Positions 17,187-25,330 of a DNA stretch of 64,000 nt are shown here, piece by piece. The position numbers and the translations under genes were made by a program. The notes under the pieces were generated by a model. It saw only the letters and a list, made by a program, of their open reading frames with translations, was not told the DNA's origin and did no database searches. This stretch comes from Armatimonadota bacterium (lineage in GTDB: Bacteria; Armatimonadota; Fimbriimonadia; Fimbriimonadales; Fimbriimonadaceae): assembly GCA_018268315.1 (NCBI GenBank), contig JAFDWU010000001.1, forward strand, positions 714,324-778,323, written 5' to 3'. Numbering within the stretch: position 1 is the first letter of the stretch; every line of letters begins with the position of its first letter.

Positions 17187-18554
17187 ATGCGACGTTGGCA
17201 AACTCGGCGCAACGATTTGAGTAGGAGGGCCCGATGGACCTTGGCCATTCTCTGTTGCCTAGTCTGCTTACCCACCCCGTCACCGGCACAAGAGTCGCTT
17301 GCCAAGACTTACCGCGAACAAGCGCTGGCATTCCGCAAGGAAGCAGAAAAGCTTAGGGCAGAGGCATCCAAGCTCCGATACGATGCCGGAGTTGAACGAG
17401 ATCAAGCAAAAGGTCTGCGGGAACAGTCAAATGCGAGTCAGCAGAAAGGGGACCGCGACGCAGCCGCGCAATTAAGAAGCAAAGCGCAGGCATTGGAGGA
17501 CGATGCCGCCACTAAGGAGGACGATGCAACCACCAAGACAAGGCAATGCGGCAACCTCGAAGCAACCGCGGGCGAGAAAGAATGGAACGCGCGTCGGATT
17601 GAAGAAACGAGCAAGGCGGCCTGCGATCAGCTTTATCGACGTGAGCGGGAAGTTGTCCAATCCGCCATTCAATCGCTTGATTCCTTGAAACAGCACCAAA
17701 AGGCCACGCGTGTTGGTCGCGAAACTATGAGCGTTAGATGGCTCTTTAGCCACGTTCATGATGAAGAACTAAAGATCCTCAGCGAGTCCGATCTCAATGA
17801 CCTTTTCATCAACTATGAAACAAAGCTTGCTGAACTTGAGCGCCAGGTTGAAATAGATAGAGACACCTATGCAACCGGCAGCAGGTCAGAAAAAGACTTT
17901 GCTTGGGATGTGTTCGACCTGGAAAAGGATGTCGTGAACACAATCATGAATGCTGAGTTCACCCTTGTGCCGAAGGGCTACGATACTTTTGAGGCGACTT
18001 GTTACAAGATTGAACGCAAATTGAATGCTGAACTTGCGGCCGCCGAAGAACAACTACGACATTCGAATATTCCAGAGGCCGATAAGGAAGCGCTCCTAAA
18101 AGCTCTGAAAGATCGACAAAGCGAGGACCGACGCAAAGTCTTCATGGAGTTGGCGCCTAAGTATCGAAGCGAGAAGAATCGTGTCGCCTTCTTCCGACGT
18201 GAATGGATGGCTATCGTGACCGAGTTGCACGATCTGGAGGTTCAGTTGAGCAAAGGTGACGACGTGCATCGCTCGATCGCCTCCGAATGGACTAGCCTCT
18301 TCGCCAACCACTTTACGGCTGAGCGCGTCGCCGCAAACAGCGTCGCAATGTTTGCTTTCGGCACCGGAAGCATGGACCGTTTTATCACTCCCTGGGGGTC
18401 AGAATGCGCCTGGCTAAATGCAAAACTATTCCCAGATATCCAAGAGGCTGATGCCCCTGGCGTTCTGCGCATGCAATCCATCGTCGACAACAGCAAGTCT
18501 TTGTTCGTTCAGGGCGGCAAATATGATGGCGCCGCCAAGACAATTCATCCCTAA
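17187..18554 (+). CDS. Exported coiled-coil protein of unknown function
   Basis: 455 residues. A basic start and hydrophobic segment (WTLAILCCLVCLPTPSPAQ) form a signal peptide. The next ~150 residues are strongly helical with short imperfect repeats built of AEKLRAEASKLR, AKGLREQSNAS and AAAQLRSKAQALEDDA-like units, i.e. a long coiled coil; the rest stays charged and helical with few glycines. No enzymatic motif is seen. I do not recognise a family. It is followed after 9 nt by the secreted kinase-like protein and shares its promoter, so the two probably act together; a coiled-coil scaffold or partner role is inference. Confidence 0.78.
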   Translation: MRRWQTRRNDLSRRARWTLAILCCLVCLPTPSPAQESLAKTYREQALAFRKEAEKLRAEASKLRYDAGVERDQAKGLREQSNASQQKGDRDAAAQLRSKAQALEDDAATKEDDATTKTRQCGNLEATAGEKEWNARRIEETSKAACDQLYRREREVVQSAIQSLDSLKQHQKATRVGRETMSVRWLFSHVHDEELKILSESDLNDLFINYETKLAELERQVEIDRDTYATGSRSEKDFAWDVFDLEKDVVNTIMNAEFTLVPKGYDTFEATCYKIERKLNAELAAAEEQLRHSNIPEADKEALLKALKDRQSEDRRKVFMELAPKYRSEKNRVAFFRREWMAIVTELHDLEVQLSKGDDVHRSIASEWTSLFANHFTAERVAANSVAMFAFGTGSMDRFITPWGSECAWLNAKLFPDIQEADAPGVLRMQSIVDNSKSLFVQGGKYDGAAKTIHP

Positions 18555-18563
18555 TTGATCGCA

Positions 18564-21500
18564 ATGCTCCGATTCGTCAGCCTCTTCCTACTCGTCGGCA
18601 TCGCTCAGTCTCTTGTTGCCTACCAAGCTAAGCCTATCCCGCTTTCACACATCCTCGGAAGTTGGGAAGATGTCGAAGGCAAGGTCATCCGAATCTCGAA
18701 AGTAGACGCTAAGACAATCGCCGTGAAGGGGGAGCTCGGGCTGGAGTGGCGGGGTACCTACGAAAACAATAAGCTGCGAGTCACGCTCAAACCGCCTTAC
18801 ACGGAAATGAATCCGGCAATACCGGAATGGGCGAGAAAGCAAGCCGATGGCGCACTGGTGTGGAAGCTCAACCTTGACGCGACCGAAGACCAGGACGGCC
18901 TCAAACTCACCGGCTCGCTCTTGCCTGGAGAGGTTGAGTGGCACGAGGTCATGGACCCCGAAGGAACCGAGAGTTACAAGCGCAGCGCGCGGGTGACGGG
19001 TTCAACCGGGACGGCAATCAAGCTCGTTTACACCAAGGCAAGGGTTTGGCAGATCGTTGATACGTCGGTCCTTGAAGCGAAGGCTGCCAAGTCAACCACA
19101 GCCGGTACGGAGTACGAATACGCGCTTTTCGTTTACGGTCCCTCGTTGCCGCGAACTCGAAAAGAACTCAAACGATTAGTCATCGACACCGACGGCATCC
19201 AGTACCAAGTGCTCGGCGCCACCGAAGATGCACTGTCCCAACATGATGCGGCGCTCCGCAGCCAAGGCTGGAAGGAAGTAAAACGTGGAGTGAGCGCGCA
19301 CGACGCCAATACGATCGATAAGGAGTGGGGATGCCTCCTCCTAAATGCTCGGGTTGACCCGAATGTCATGCCCGGATATCACAAGTTCAGGATCGGGACC
19401 GCCTCATGCGGGTGGTTCCTTGATCAGGGAACGGCGAAAGCAAAACTCACCACCTGGCGCGAAATCGACAATTCACCCGGCGAGCCGACGACCTACGCCT
19501 TCATCGGGGAGCAGTTCCGTGCTCAACTGGATGTGGGGCCAAAGTTTCTCAATCCCACCGTCACCGAGATACCCCTGACAATCGCAGTGAACGGTGCGTT
19601 CATGCTGGCGGATGGCCAGCTAACCGCACGGCTCGATGGCGCGGCCTCTACCGCTTCGAGCATTTATCGATCGCCTGAAATCGAGCTGGTTGGCGACACC
19701 GACCCGCGTCTGCAGCCCTTTAGCAAGATCGCGATGTCAGGTGGCAAGCTGCTGCTTGCCGCAGAACCAGGAGACAATATTCAGATAGGAATCAGCGACC
19801 GGAAGGCTTTCCTCTGCCCGGACCCGGTGGCCAACGTTTTTGTTTCGGCGGACAGGGATGGGCCATGGATTGAAGCGCTTAGGCGCGCGGCAGCGGCCGA
19901 TGGACTGTCGACAAAGATCGATCTGCGCGCCTCGAGAGGCAAGACTGTCGAGGAAGTATCCAACACCCTCATCACGCAGGTTGCCTTCTATTTGCGATTG
20001 CAGTATCTCTCGCCCCTCGTTCGATTTATCCAGTACTGCTATGGATATACGGATGCTGAAATGGCACATGGCGATGTCATCGTGCGCCACCGGATAAAGC
20101 TTGGCGAACACGCGGCCGCCCTTCTGCTGAGATCTGAATTCGTCGAGCAGATGCAGCCAATCGTCGATACCTTAAACGCGATAAAGACGGACCAGGACAA
20201 GCTGGCATACCTTGATGCCTGTTCGGTTGATCTCCTAAATCCTAAATCGGCTCTCTTCAACGTCGAGTTCGTTGATCCCGAGTCAACTTCAGCTGTGGAC
20301 AGCGCTACTGTCTCTCCTCGAAGTTATGAGCTCGGCAACGTCTACGGTTTCGCGGCCACAAACCCAAGCCGGAACCGGCTTCTCATCGCGGGATTTGACG
20401 CGTATCGCAAGATGGTCCTTGACGCCCAAAAGAAGGCGATCGCCATCCCAGATAACGACATCCAGGGCCTTTTCGCTTTAACCGGCGATTGCTTTGGCCC
20501 CGTGATCAAAACACTGATCCCCAAGCTCATGCGCCCCGTTGTCGACAGCGCGGGCGGAATCACCTGGCAACCTGACGGCATCGCCCGAAAGGAAGTCCAG
20601 AACATGGCTACATCTTGGGAAGCCATTAAGGCTCAAAAGGAACTGAAGTCCATTGACACTGAGGTTGTAATTGCAGCGGCAACCTGCGCCCTTCAGGGAG
20701 CCGGGCAGTTTGTTAAGCTCGCCGCCCGGATCGCGGCGGCGGCAAACCTTGCGTCCAATGTTTACTCAAGTTACAGTTCGCTCGCAAATGTGAGCGCTGA
20801 TTCACAGAAGGAAATGTTCGCGATCGGATCCTCCAAGATTCTGGGTAGCGATCGCTTCGAGATGGTTCAACAACAGAAGACGCCGGCATGGGCGGTGGCT
20901 CTAAACCTGCTGAATCTTGGCATAAGCACAAAAGGCGACCTTGCGACTCTCATGGGCCGGACACCATCGGGCGAGGCGATGGGCAAAGCCGCCGCTCTTG
21001 CACAAGCGGTTAAGTCTGATGGAGTTGCCGCAATAACCCGAATGAAGCCGGAGGAACGCGCGAAGTTTCTAATCGCTGCGGCTGGAGTTGAGCGCAAGGC
21101 TGCCAAAACAGGGGTTAACGGGCTCACGGCAAATGAACAAGAAATCTACGCCGGCATGAAGAGCTTGAGCAGCGAGTTGGAACAGAAGGGCGCCTTTAAG
21201 ATTGATATCGAACCTGGTCAGGAAACGCGAGCTATCCGAGCCGATGCCGAAACTGTCCATGTGCCCAAGAAGGAACTCTTGCCCGAGACTCCATCCCCAA
21301 GCCCTCAACCCGAGCAGGCGCCTGCCGCAGAGCCCGTCGAACCTACTGAGCCAAACACGGAATACACGTACTCCGTTAAGTATGGAGATCGGCGATTCCT
21401 GGCAAACGTTAAGGAACTACGCCAGCTGAAGAGGCTACAGCGGGAAATTTTGCCTTCAGGATTTCCGAGCGGACCCGGACCATGGAAGTGCCAGGGAGAA

Positions 21501-22334
21501 ACTTTTCAGCTTGGAACGCTCCTGGGTGAAGGAGAATTCATGGCAGTGTTTGATGAGCTCAACACGCCAAACGCCATAAAGATCTGCAAATGGATTGAAG
21601 GGCAACTACTCGGCTCAATCTACGAAGATATGGCGCTGGCTCAGAAGCTCTTAAAAGACGCTCAAATTCCACATTTGGAAGTGCAGATTGGCCCGCCGCC
21701 AAGAGCCGGTGAATCCTTCTGGGTTCGCCAACCTAAAATGGACTCCTCGATGGTTATTCCGAGAGCGGGCCAACTTCTAAGTCGGCCCCAACGCAAGGCG
21801 GTCATGAACCTGATCGAAAAGCTTTACGATGCCAAGCTCGTTGCGGAAGACCTGAAGACAAACAACATCTTTCTGAAACAACTTGGAAACGGGGATTGGG
21901 TCGCGGGAATCCTTGACGTGGACCGGGTCTGCAAGTGGGGCGAATTTACGCCCCAAATCAACGGCGCGCTCGAGATTATGGAGGATGGCAGGAAAGGCTT
22001 GAACTGCATCATGGCAGAGGCTCCGGAGAACCTGCAAAATGGGAAGCGTCTGCTCCGATACGACGAGTTTTGGAAGGCACAAATGGAAAAAGGCGCCTGG
22101 CTTCGATTCGGAGACAACGGAGACCGGCAAACCTTTATGAACTCGGTGTTAGATGCTGAAGAGGTGTTCAGCGAATTGAAGTTTATGAAAGGCCGTAACG
22201 TTAAGATTGAACTGAAGGGCCGTCTTCCCTATAAGGCGAAGCCCGCGAACTCAAATCAGTTGGCCGATATGTGGACAAATCTAGGCGATAGAATCATGGT
22301 TAAGCCAGTGCATTCCTTCGCTTTCGCTCATTAA
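18564..22334 (+). CDS. Large exported protein with C-terminal protein-kinase-like domain
   Basis: 1256 residues from ATG 18564 (a TTG at 18555 adds three). Residues 1-22 are a signal peptide (MLRFVSLFLLVGIAQSLVAY). About 25-140 is beta-rich with a lipocalin-like look (LGSWEDVEGKVIRISKVD); a large unassigned region follows, then Ala-rich helices at about 690-880 and a Pro/Glu-rich linker at about 905-935. The last ~280 residues read as a kinase fold: glycine loop GEGEFMAVF (G988, G990, V995), Lys1006 in AIK, candidate helix-C Glu1021, catalytic loop AEDLKTNNIF with Asp1096 and Asn1101, and a DVD (Asp1118) in place of DFG. All chemical residues are present; HRD is AED. A kinase with an export signal is unusual. 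Lipid, sugar or small-molecule substrates are as possible as protein. Confidence 0.75.
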   Translation: MLRFVSLFLLVGIAQSLVAYQAKPIPLSHILGSWEDVEGKVIRISKVDAKTIAVKGELGLEWRGTYENNKLRVTLKPPYTEMNPAIPEWARKQADGALVWKLNLDATEDQDGLKLTGSLLPGEVEWHEVMDPEGTESYKRSARVTGSTGTAIKLVYTKARVWQIVDTSVLEAKAAKSTTAGTEYEYALFVYGPSLPRTRKELKRLVIDTDGIQYQVLGATEDALSQHDAALRSQGWKEVKRGVSAHDANTIDKEWGCLLLNARVDPNVMPGYHKFRIGTASCGWFLDQGTAKAKLTTWREIDNSPGEPTTYAFIGEQFRAQLDVGPKFLNPTVTEIPLTIAVNGAFMLADGQLTARLDGAASTASSIYRSPEIELVGDTDPRLQPFSKIAMSGGKLLLAAEPGDNIQIGISDRKAFLCPDPVANVFVSADRDGPWIEALRRAAAADGLSTKIDLRASRGKTVEEVSNTLITQVAFYLRLQYLSPLVRFIQYCYGYTDAEMAHGDVIVRHRIKLGEHAAALLLRSEFVEQMQPIVDTLNAIKTDQDKLAYLDACSVDLLNPKSALFNVEFVDPESTSAVDSATVSPRSYELGNVYGFAATNPSRNRLLIAGFDAYRKMVLDAQKKAIAIPDNDIQGLFALTGDCFGPVIKTLIPKLMRPVVDSAGGITWQPDGIARKEVQNMATSWEAIKAQKELKSIDTEVVIAAATCALQGAGQFVKLAARIAAAANLASNVYSSYSSLANVSADSQKEMFAIGSSKILGSDRFEMVQQQKTPAWAVALNLLNLGISTKGDLATLMGRTPSGEAMGKAAALAQAVKSDGVAAITRMKPEERAKFLIAAAGVERKAAKTGVNGLTANEQEIYAGMKSLSSELEQKGAFKIDIEPGQETRAIRADAETVHVPKKELLPETPSPSPQPEQAPAAEPVEPTEPNTEYTYSVKYGDRRFLANVKELRQLKRLQREILPSGFPSGPGPWKCQGETFQLGTLLGEGEFMAVFDELNTPNAIKICKWIEGQLLGSIYEDMALAQKLLKDAQIPHLEVQIGPPPRAGESFWVRQPKMDSSMVIPRAGQLLSRPQRKAVMNLIEKLYDAKLVAEDLKTNNIFLKQLGNGDWVAGILDVDRVCKWGEFTPQINGALEIMEDGRKGLNCIMAEAPENLQNGKRLLRYDEFWKAQMEKGAWLRFGDNGDRQTFMNSVLDAEEVFSELKFMKGRNVKIELKGRLPYKAKPANSNQLADMWTNLGDRIMVKPVHSFAFAH

Positions 22335-22347
22335 ACAAGGACTACCC

Positions 22348-23031
22348 ATGCTCAAAACCATTAGCTCATTTGCGCTTGCTCTTATTGTTTCATCAGCCTT
22401 TTCGCAGACGGCGACGATGAATGGACAAGTCATCTCGTCGAACGTAAAGTTCATTAACGGCAAACCGTACGTTGCCTTGGAAGACATTGCGAGAAGCAAC
22501 GGCATGCGCGTGGTCAAGAAGGGTAACCGGTATATCCTGGTTGCCGCCGGAGGAGCAAACGAGGTGAAGGGCAGGTTTACCGGCAAGATCGGCGACGACC
22601 TGTTCACTGGCGATTGGCGGTTTAAAGTTCTTTCGGTTCAAGAAGCCGGCCAATACAATCACGTCTTTGGCGATGCTGAGCGCGTCGAGCCAAAGGGGCC
22701 CGGCAACAAGCTGGTGATCGTTCGCTGCCAGCTGCGAAATGGACACCGAGTGCCAGAAGACATGCACTTTACAAATTCATTTGCCTCTAATTCGCACTCC
22801 GCATTGACGGACACCGACTCTCATACGTATCCGATCTATGATTACGACGTCCACTATACGCATTACAAGTGGGCGGCCGAAGTCCTGCCCGGCGCAACCA
22901 TCGACTTCGCCCTGGTGTTCGAAGTCCCCGGCAGTGCGAAGCCGAGAGACCTCGTCTATTCCATCTTCCGGTACGACGACCGCGGGGATTCGAAGAAGAC
23001 AACCGACGTTCGAATTGCCTTGCACAAATAG
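22348..23031 (+). CDS. Exported protein with amine-oxidase-N-like and DUF4352-like domains
   Basis: 227 residues; AAGGA precedes the ATG and the gene follows the kinase-like gene by 13 nt, so it is in the same operon. A signal peptide (MLKTISSFALALIVSSAFSQ) is followed at about 30-70 by VKFINGKPYVALEDIARSNG and RYILVAAGG, the two-strand/helix pattern of the copper-amine-oxidase N-terminal domain, which is a common wall- or surface-binding module. The remainder (GDWRFKVLSVQEAG, GNKLVIVRCQLRNG, ATIDFALVFEVPGSAKPRDL) is an Ig-like sandwich of the DUF4352/telokin-like kind, usually found in extracytoplasmic lipoproteins. No catalytic residues are seen; a binding or scaffolding role beside its neighbours is likely. 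Confidence 0.78.
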   Translation: MLKTISSFALALIVSSAFSQTATMNGQVISSNVKFINGKPYVALEDIARSNGMRVVKKGNRYILVAAGGANEVKGRFTGKIGDDLFTGDWRFKVLSVQEAGQYNHVFGDAERVEPKGPGNKLVIVRCQLRNGHRVPEDMHFTNSFASNSHSALTDTDSHTYPIYDYDVHYTHYKWAAEVLPGATIDFALVFEVPGSAKPRDLVYSIFRYDDRGDSKKTTDVRIALHK

Positions 23032-23129
23032 CCTCCTCCGATCGCTTGCAGCTGACCAACTCATAGCGTTTGGGCATTTCCCTAAGCGCGTACAAGGGTA
23101 AATGAAGGGGTGCGAGGGACAATGAATTC

Positions 23130-23732
23130 ATGTTGTTCCTCCTCGCAATCCTTTGCATGGCTTCCTCCGAAGTCCACCCACACTCGTTTGCGGTAACGAA
23201 CGCTTCTTACGACGCCAGCGTGACCGCCCAGCCATCTCAAGACGTCGTCGTCGTAAAGGGCGTAGTCACCCACAAGAACTTTGGGACCAAGGACGGCAAA
23301 CCCTACGTGAAGATGTCGCTCACCAACGTCACGTTCAAGCAGGGCAAAGCCGCTGCCGCCCCCAAGAAGAGCGCCGTTCGCGAATATAAGATTGATCCGC
23401 ACGGCATTCCCTATGAGTCTCATGCCAGTGGCCGCGAGGAGCTTCTTGTTATCTCAAGTTCGGCCGGTTACCTGCCGGACGGCACGGTGGAGCTCGATAA
23501 GGAGTTCCCTGTTAAGTGGAGTTCTGGTGAAACTTCCATCGATGGCACAGGGGTTGCTGTCATGGAAAAGGATCGTGTTGTCGTCAAGATCAAGGGAACC
23601 TATGTTTCCGGCGGAACCTACAAGTATCACTCCGAGTGTTACTATGATAAAGCCGGTAATGTAGAGGCCCAGGACATTTTGATGGATGATGGGTCTATGC
23701 CTCTCACGTTCAAAGTCCGGCGTAAGCATTAG
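23130..23732 (+). CDS. Exported protein of unknown function
   Basis: 200 residues with a short signal peptide (MLFLLAILCMASSEV). The mature protein is mostly beta strands with many Gly, Lys and Val (DVVVVKGVVTHKNFGTKDGK, YVKMSLTNVTFKQGKAAA, RVVVKIKGTYVSGG) and no cysteine pairs or catalytic motif apart from a single Cys. I do not recognise the family. It begins about 100 nt after the DUF4352-like gene and may extend the same exported cluster. GAGGG upstream may serve as ribosome-binding site, at a rather long distance from the ATG. Confidence 0.6.
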   Translation: MLFLLAILCMASSEVHPHSFAVTNASYDASVTAQPSQDVVVVKGVVTHKNFGTKDGKPYVKMSLTNVTFKQGKAAAAPKKSAVREYKIDPHGIPYESHASGREELLVISSSAGYLPDGTVELDKEFPVKWSSGETSIDGTGVAVMEKDRVVVKIKGTYVSGGTYKYHSECYYDKAGNVEAQDILMDDGSMPLTFKVRRKH

Positions 23733-23737
23733 TTAGC

Positions 23738-24532
23738 GTGTACCCAAAGCCAACCAGCGCCAGATTCTGGCCAAGAATCGAGATCGTGGAGCCCTACAAG
23801 GTCTTCACGGTTAGAAGTAGCCCGCACGCTTCGGTCAGGAAGCCGCGGGCTCTTGACGCTGTTTACATGACCGTTTGCCTGCACGGCGAGACCGAGGAGA
23901 CGGTGGTTGGGCACGGTACTCGGGTGCGAAAGCCGTTTGATATTGGGGTGCATCCTGCTCACGAGTTGCGAACGCCTCGTACCGGCCCCGAGGGCTGCCA
24001 CATCATCGGCGTACGGCTCGATATGGCTTCGACTCGGGCCCTAGAGACCGCGAACGGCGGCCCACTGGATTCAATGGTCCTAGACGGCGCGCCTTTCTCC
24101 AGCCAACTCTTGCGCCTTGCCAGCCTGTTCGGCAAGCCGGAATTAGACGTTCCCGCCACCCGCGCAGAAGTTGAGGCGTTTCTTGCCCTATTGACCGCCC
24201 GGCTATCGGAGCGCGCCGCTCCCACCTGGCTGCAAATGGCGCGTCGGCACCTGATGCAAAACTTCCGCAACCCGGTTCGGCTGAATCAGGTAGCGGGCGA
24301 GATTGGAATCAACCCGATTCACCTTGCCCAAACCTTTAAGAAGGTCGAGGGTCACACGATCGGGGATCATCTGCGCGAGGTACGCATGGCGGAAGTGCTG
24401 AGAATGGATGGGCCGCTGGGGAACGCCGCGATCGAGGCGGGATTCTACGATCAGAGCCATTTCACACGGATTTTCAAGAAGGCCACCGGCCTCACTCCGT
24501 CCCAGTTCCGGGATCGTCTGGATCGGATTTAG
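23738..24532 (+). CDS. AraC-family transcriptional regulator
   Basis: 264 residues from GTG 23738, only 5 nt after the preceding stop. The C-terminal 100 residues are a double helix-turn-helix: LNQVAGEIGINPIHLAQTFKK and the highly conserved IEAGFYDQSHFTRIFKKATG followed by TPSQFR. The N-terminal half (about 1-150) is a beta-rich effector domain of the cupin type, ligand unknown. Such proteins usually activate a nearby gene; here the neighbours are an unknown exported protein upstream and a convergent restriction system, so the target is unclear. Confidence 0.92.
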   Translation: MYPKPTSARFWPRIEIVEPYKVFTVRSSPHASVRKPRALDAVYMTVCLHGETEETVVGHGTRVRKPFDIGVHPAHELRTPRTGPEGCHIIGVRLDMASTRALETANGGPLDSMVLDGAPFSSQLLRLASLFGKPELDVPATRAEVEAFLALLTARLSERAAPTWLQMARRHLMQNFRNPVRLNQVAGEIGINPIHLAQTFKKVEGHTIGDHLREVRMAEVLRMDGPLGNAAIEAGFYDQSHFTRIFKKATGLTPSQFRDRLDRI

Positions 24533-24538
24533 GTGCGG

Positions 24539-25330
24539 TTATTCGGGCCCTCTAGCGGTGAGACTCGCAATTTCCTCTTTGGTGATTTCGTGATGATTAA
24601 CCAGCTTGTAATGGGCTTCGTTCAAAATGACAACTTCGCCATCCTGTAGTTCAAATTCCATCATGGCAATTACTTGATCGCTCATGAATTGAGCGCCGAC
24701 CGAGCGACAGATGAGCTCCGGAAACCGGTGCTGGCACAGAGCGATGTCCTGCTCAATCTGAACAACGCTATGCTTGTCCCGCCCGCCTTTGGCCTGCACA
24801 GGAATTACGAACTGCGCGCCGCGCCGATCAATCCCCAAATACAGCTCATCAACTTCAAGCTGGCCAAGCCCCGGCACTTTTGTTCTCAAGTGGTTTTGGA
24901 GTGAATAGCAAGTTATTCGCAAGAATATATCAACCAGCCGATTGTAGCGAAGCTTTGCGAGGAGAGCCTGCTCATCCTCAAGAGCATGGGCCGCGATGAT
25001 GCCCGGAGTCGCGTCAGGAACCTTGACCACGGCACGATTAGGAGTGGGGTGCAGATTTGCAGCGCCTACGGCGACGAACTTATAGATGCCATCGCCAGCA
25101 GGGCGTATAACCCACTCTAGCCCCTTTGGCGCTTTCGTCCGGATCGCTGCTGGTAAGGACCGCCGATAGCGAAACGTATAGACAACATCGCCAATATTCT
25201 TCGGAACCGCAACGCCAAGTTCCGCCGCACACTCCAGCAAGAGTTCTCTCTTAAAGATTGCCTCAGAGGCACCCTCAACGTAAACAAGCTCAAATACGCG
25301 CGTAATCAGGCGCTCATAAGCATTAGGCAC
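24539..25330 (-). CDS. PD-(D/E)XK restriction endonuclease
   Basis: 263 residues beginning with GTG directly after the methyltransferase stop (TAAGTG). The nuclease core reads QLEVDELYLGIDRRG then FVIPVQAKGG: Asp161 (or the nearby Glu159/Glu162) with Gln179-x-Lys181 forms a PD-(D/E)XK site in which Gln replaces the usual Asp/Glu, as in a number of restriction enzymes. The N-terminal 140 residues are probably specificity and dimerisation. Placed beside a DNA methyltransferase with which it shares a transcript, it is the cutting half of a type II restriction-modification system. The recognition sequence cannot be inferred. It converges on the AraC gene with a 6-bp gap. Confidence 0.8.
   Translation of the reverse strand: MPNAYERLITRVFELVYVEGASEAIFKRELLLECAAELGVAVPKNIGDVVYTFRYRRSLPAAIRTKAPKGLEWVIRPAGDGIYKFVAVGAANLHPTPNRAVVKVPDATPGIIAAHALEDEQALLAKLRYNRLVDIFLRITCYSLQNHLRTKVPGLGQLEVDELYLGIDRRGAQFVIPVQAKGGRDKHSVVQIEQDIALCQHRFPELICRSVGAQFMSDQVIAMMEFELQDGEVVILNEAHYKLVNHHEITKEEIASLTARGPE

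Noticed and set aside
22348-23031. Immunity protein for a kinase-like toxin
   Set aside because: It has its own signal peptide and recognisable binding-type domains; nothing in it suggests immunity.
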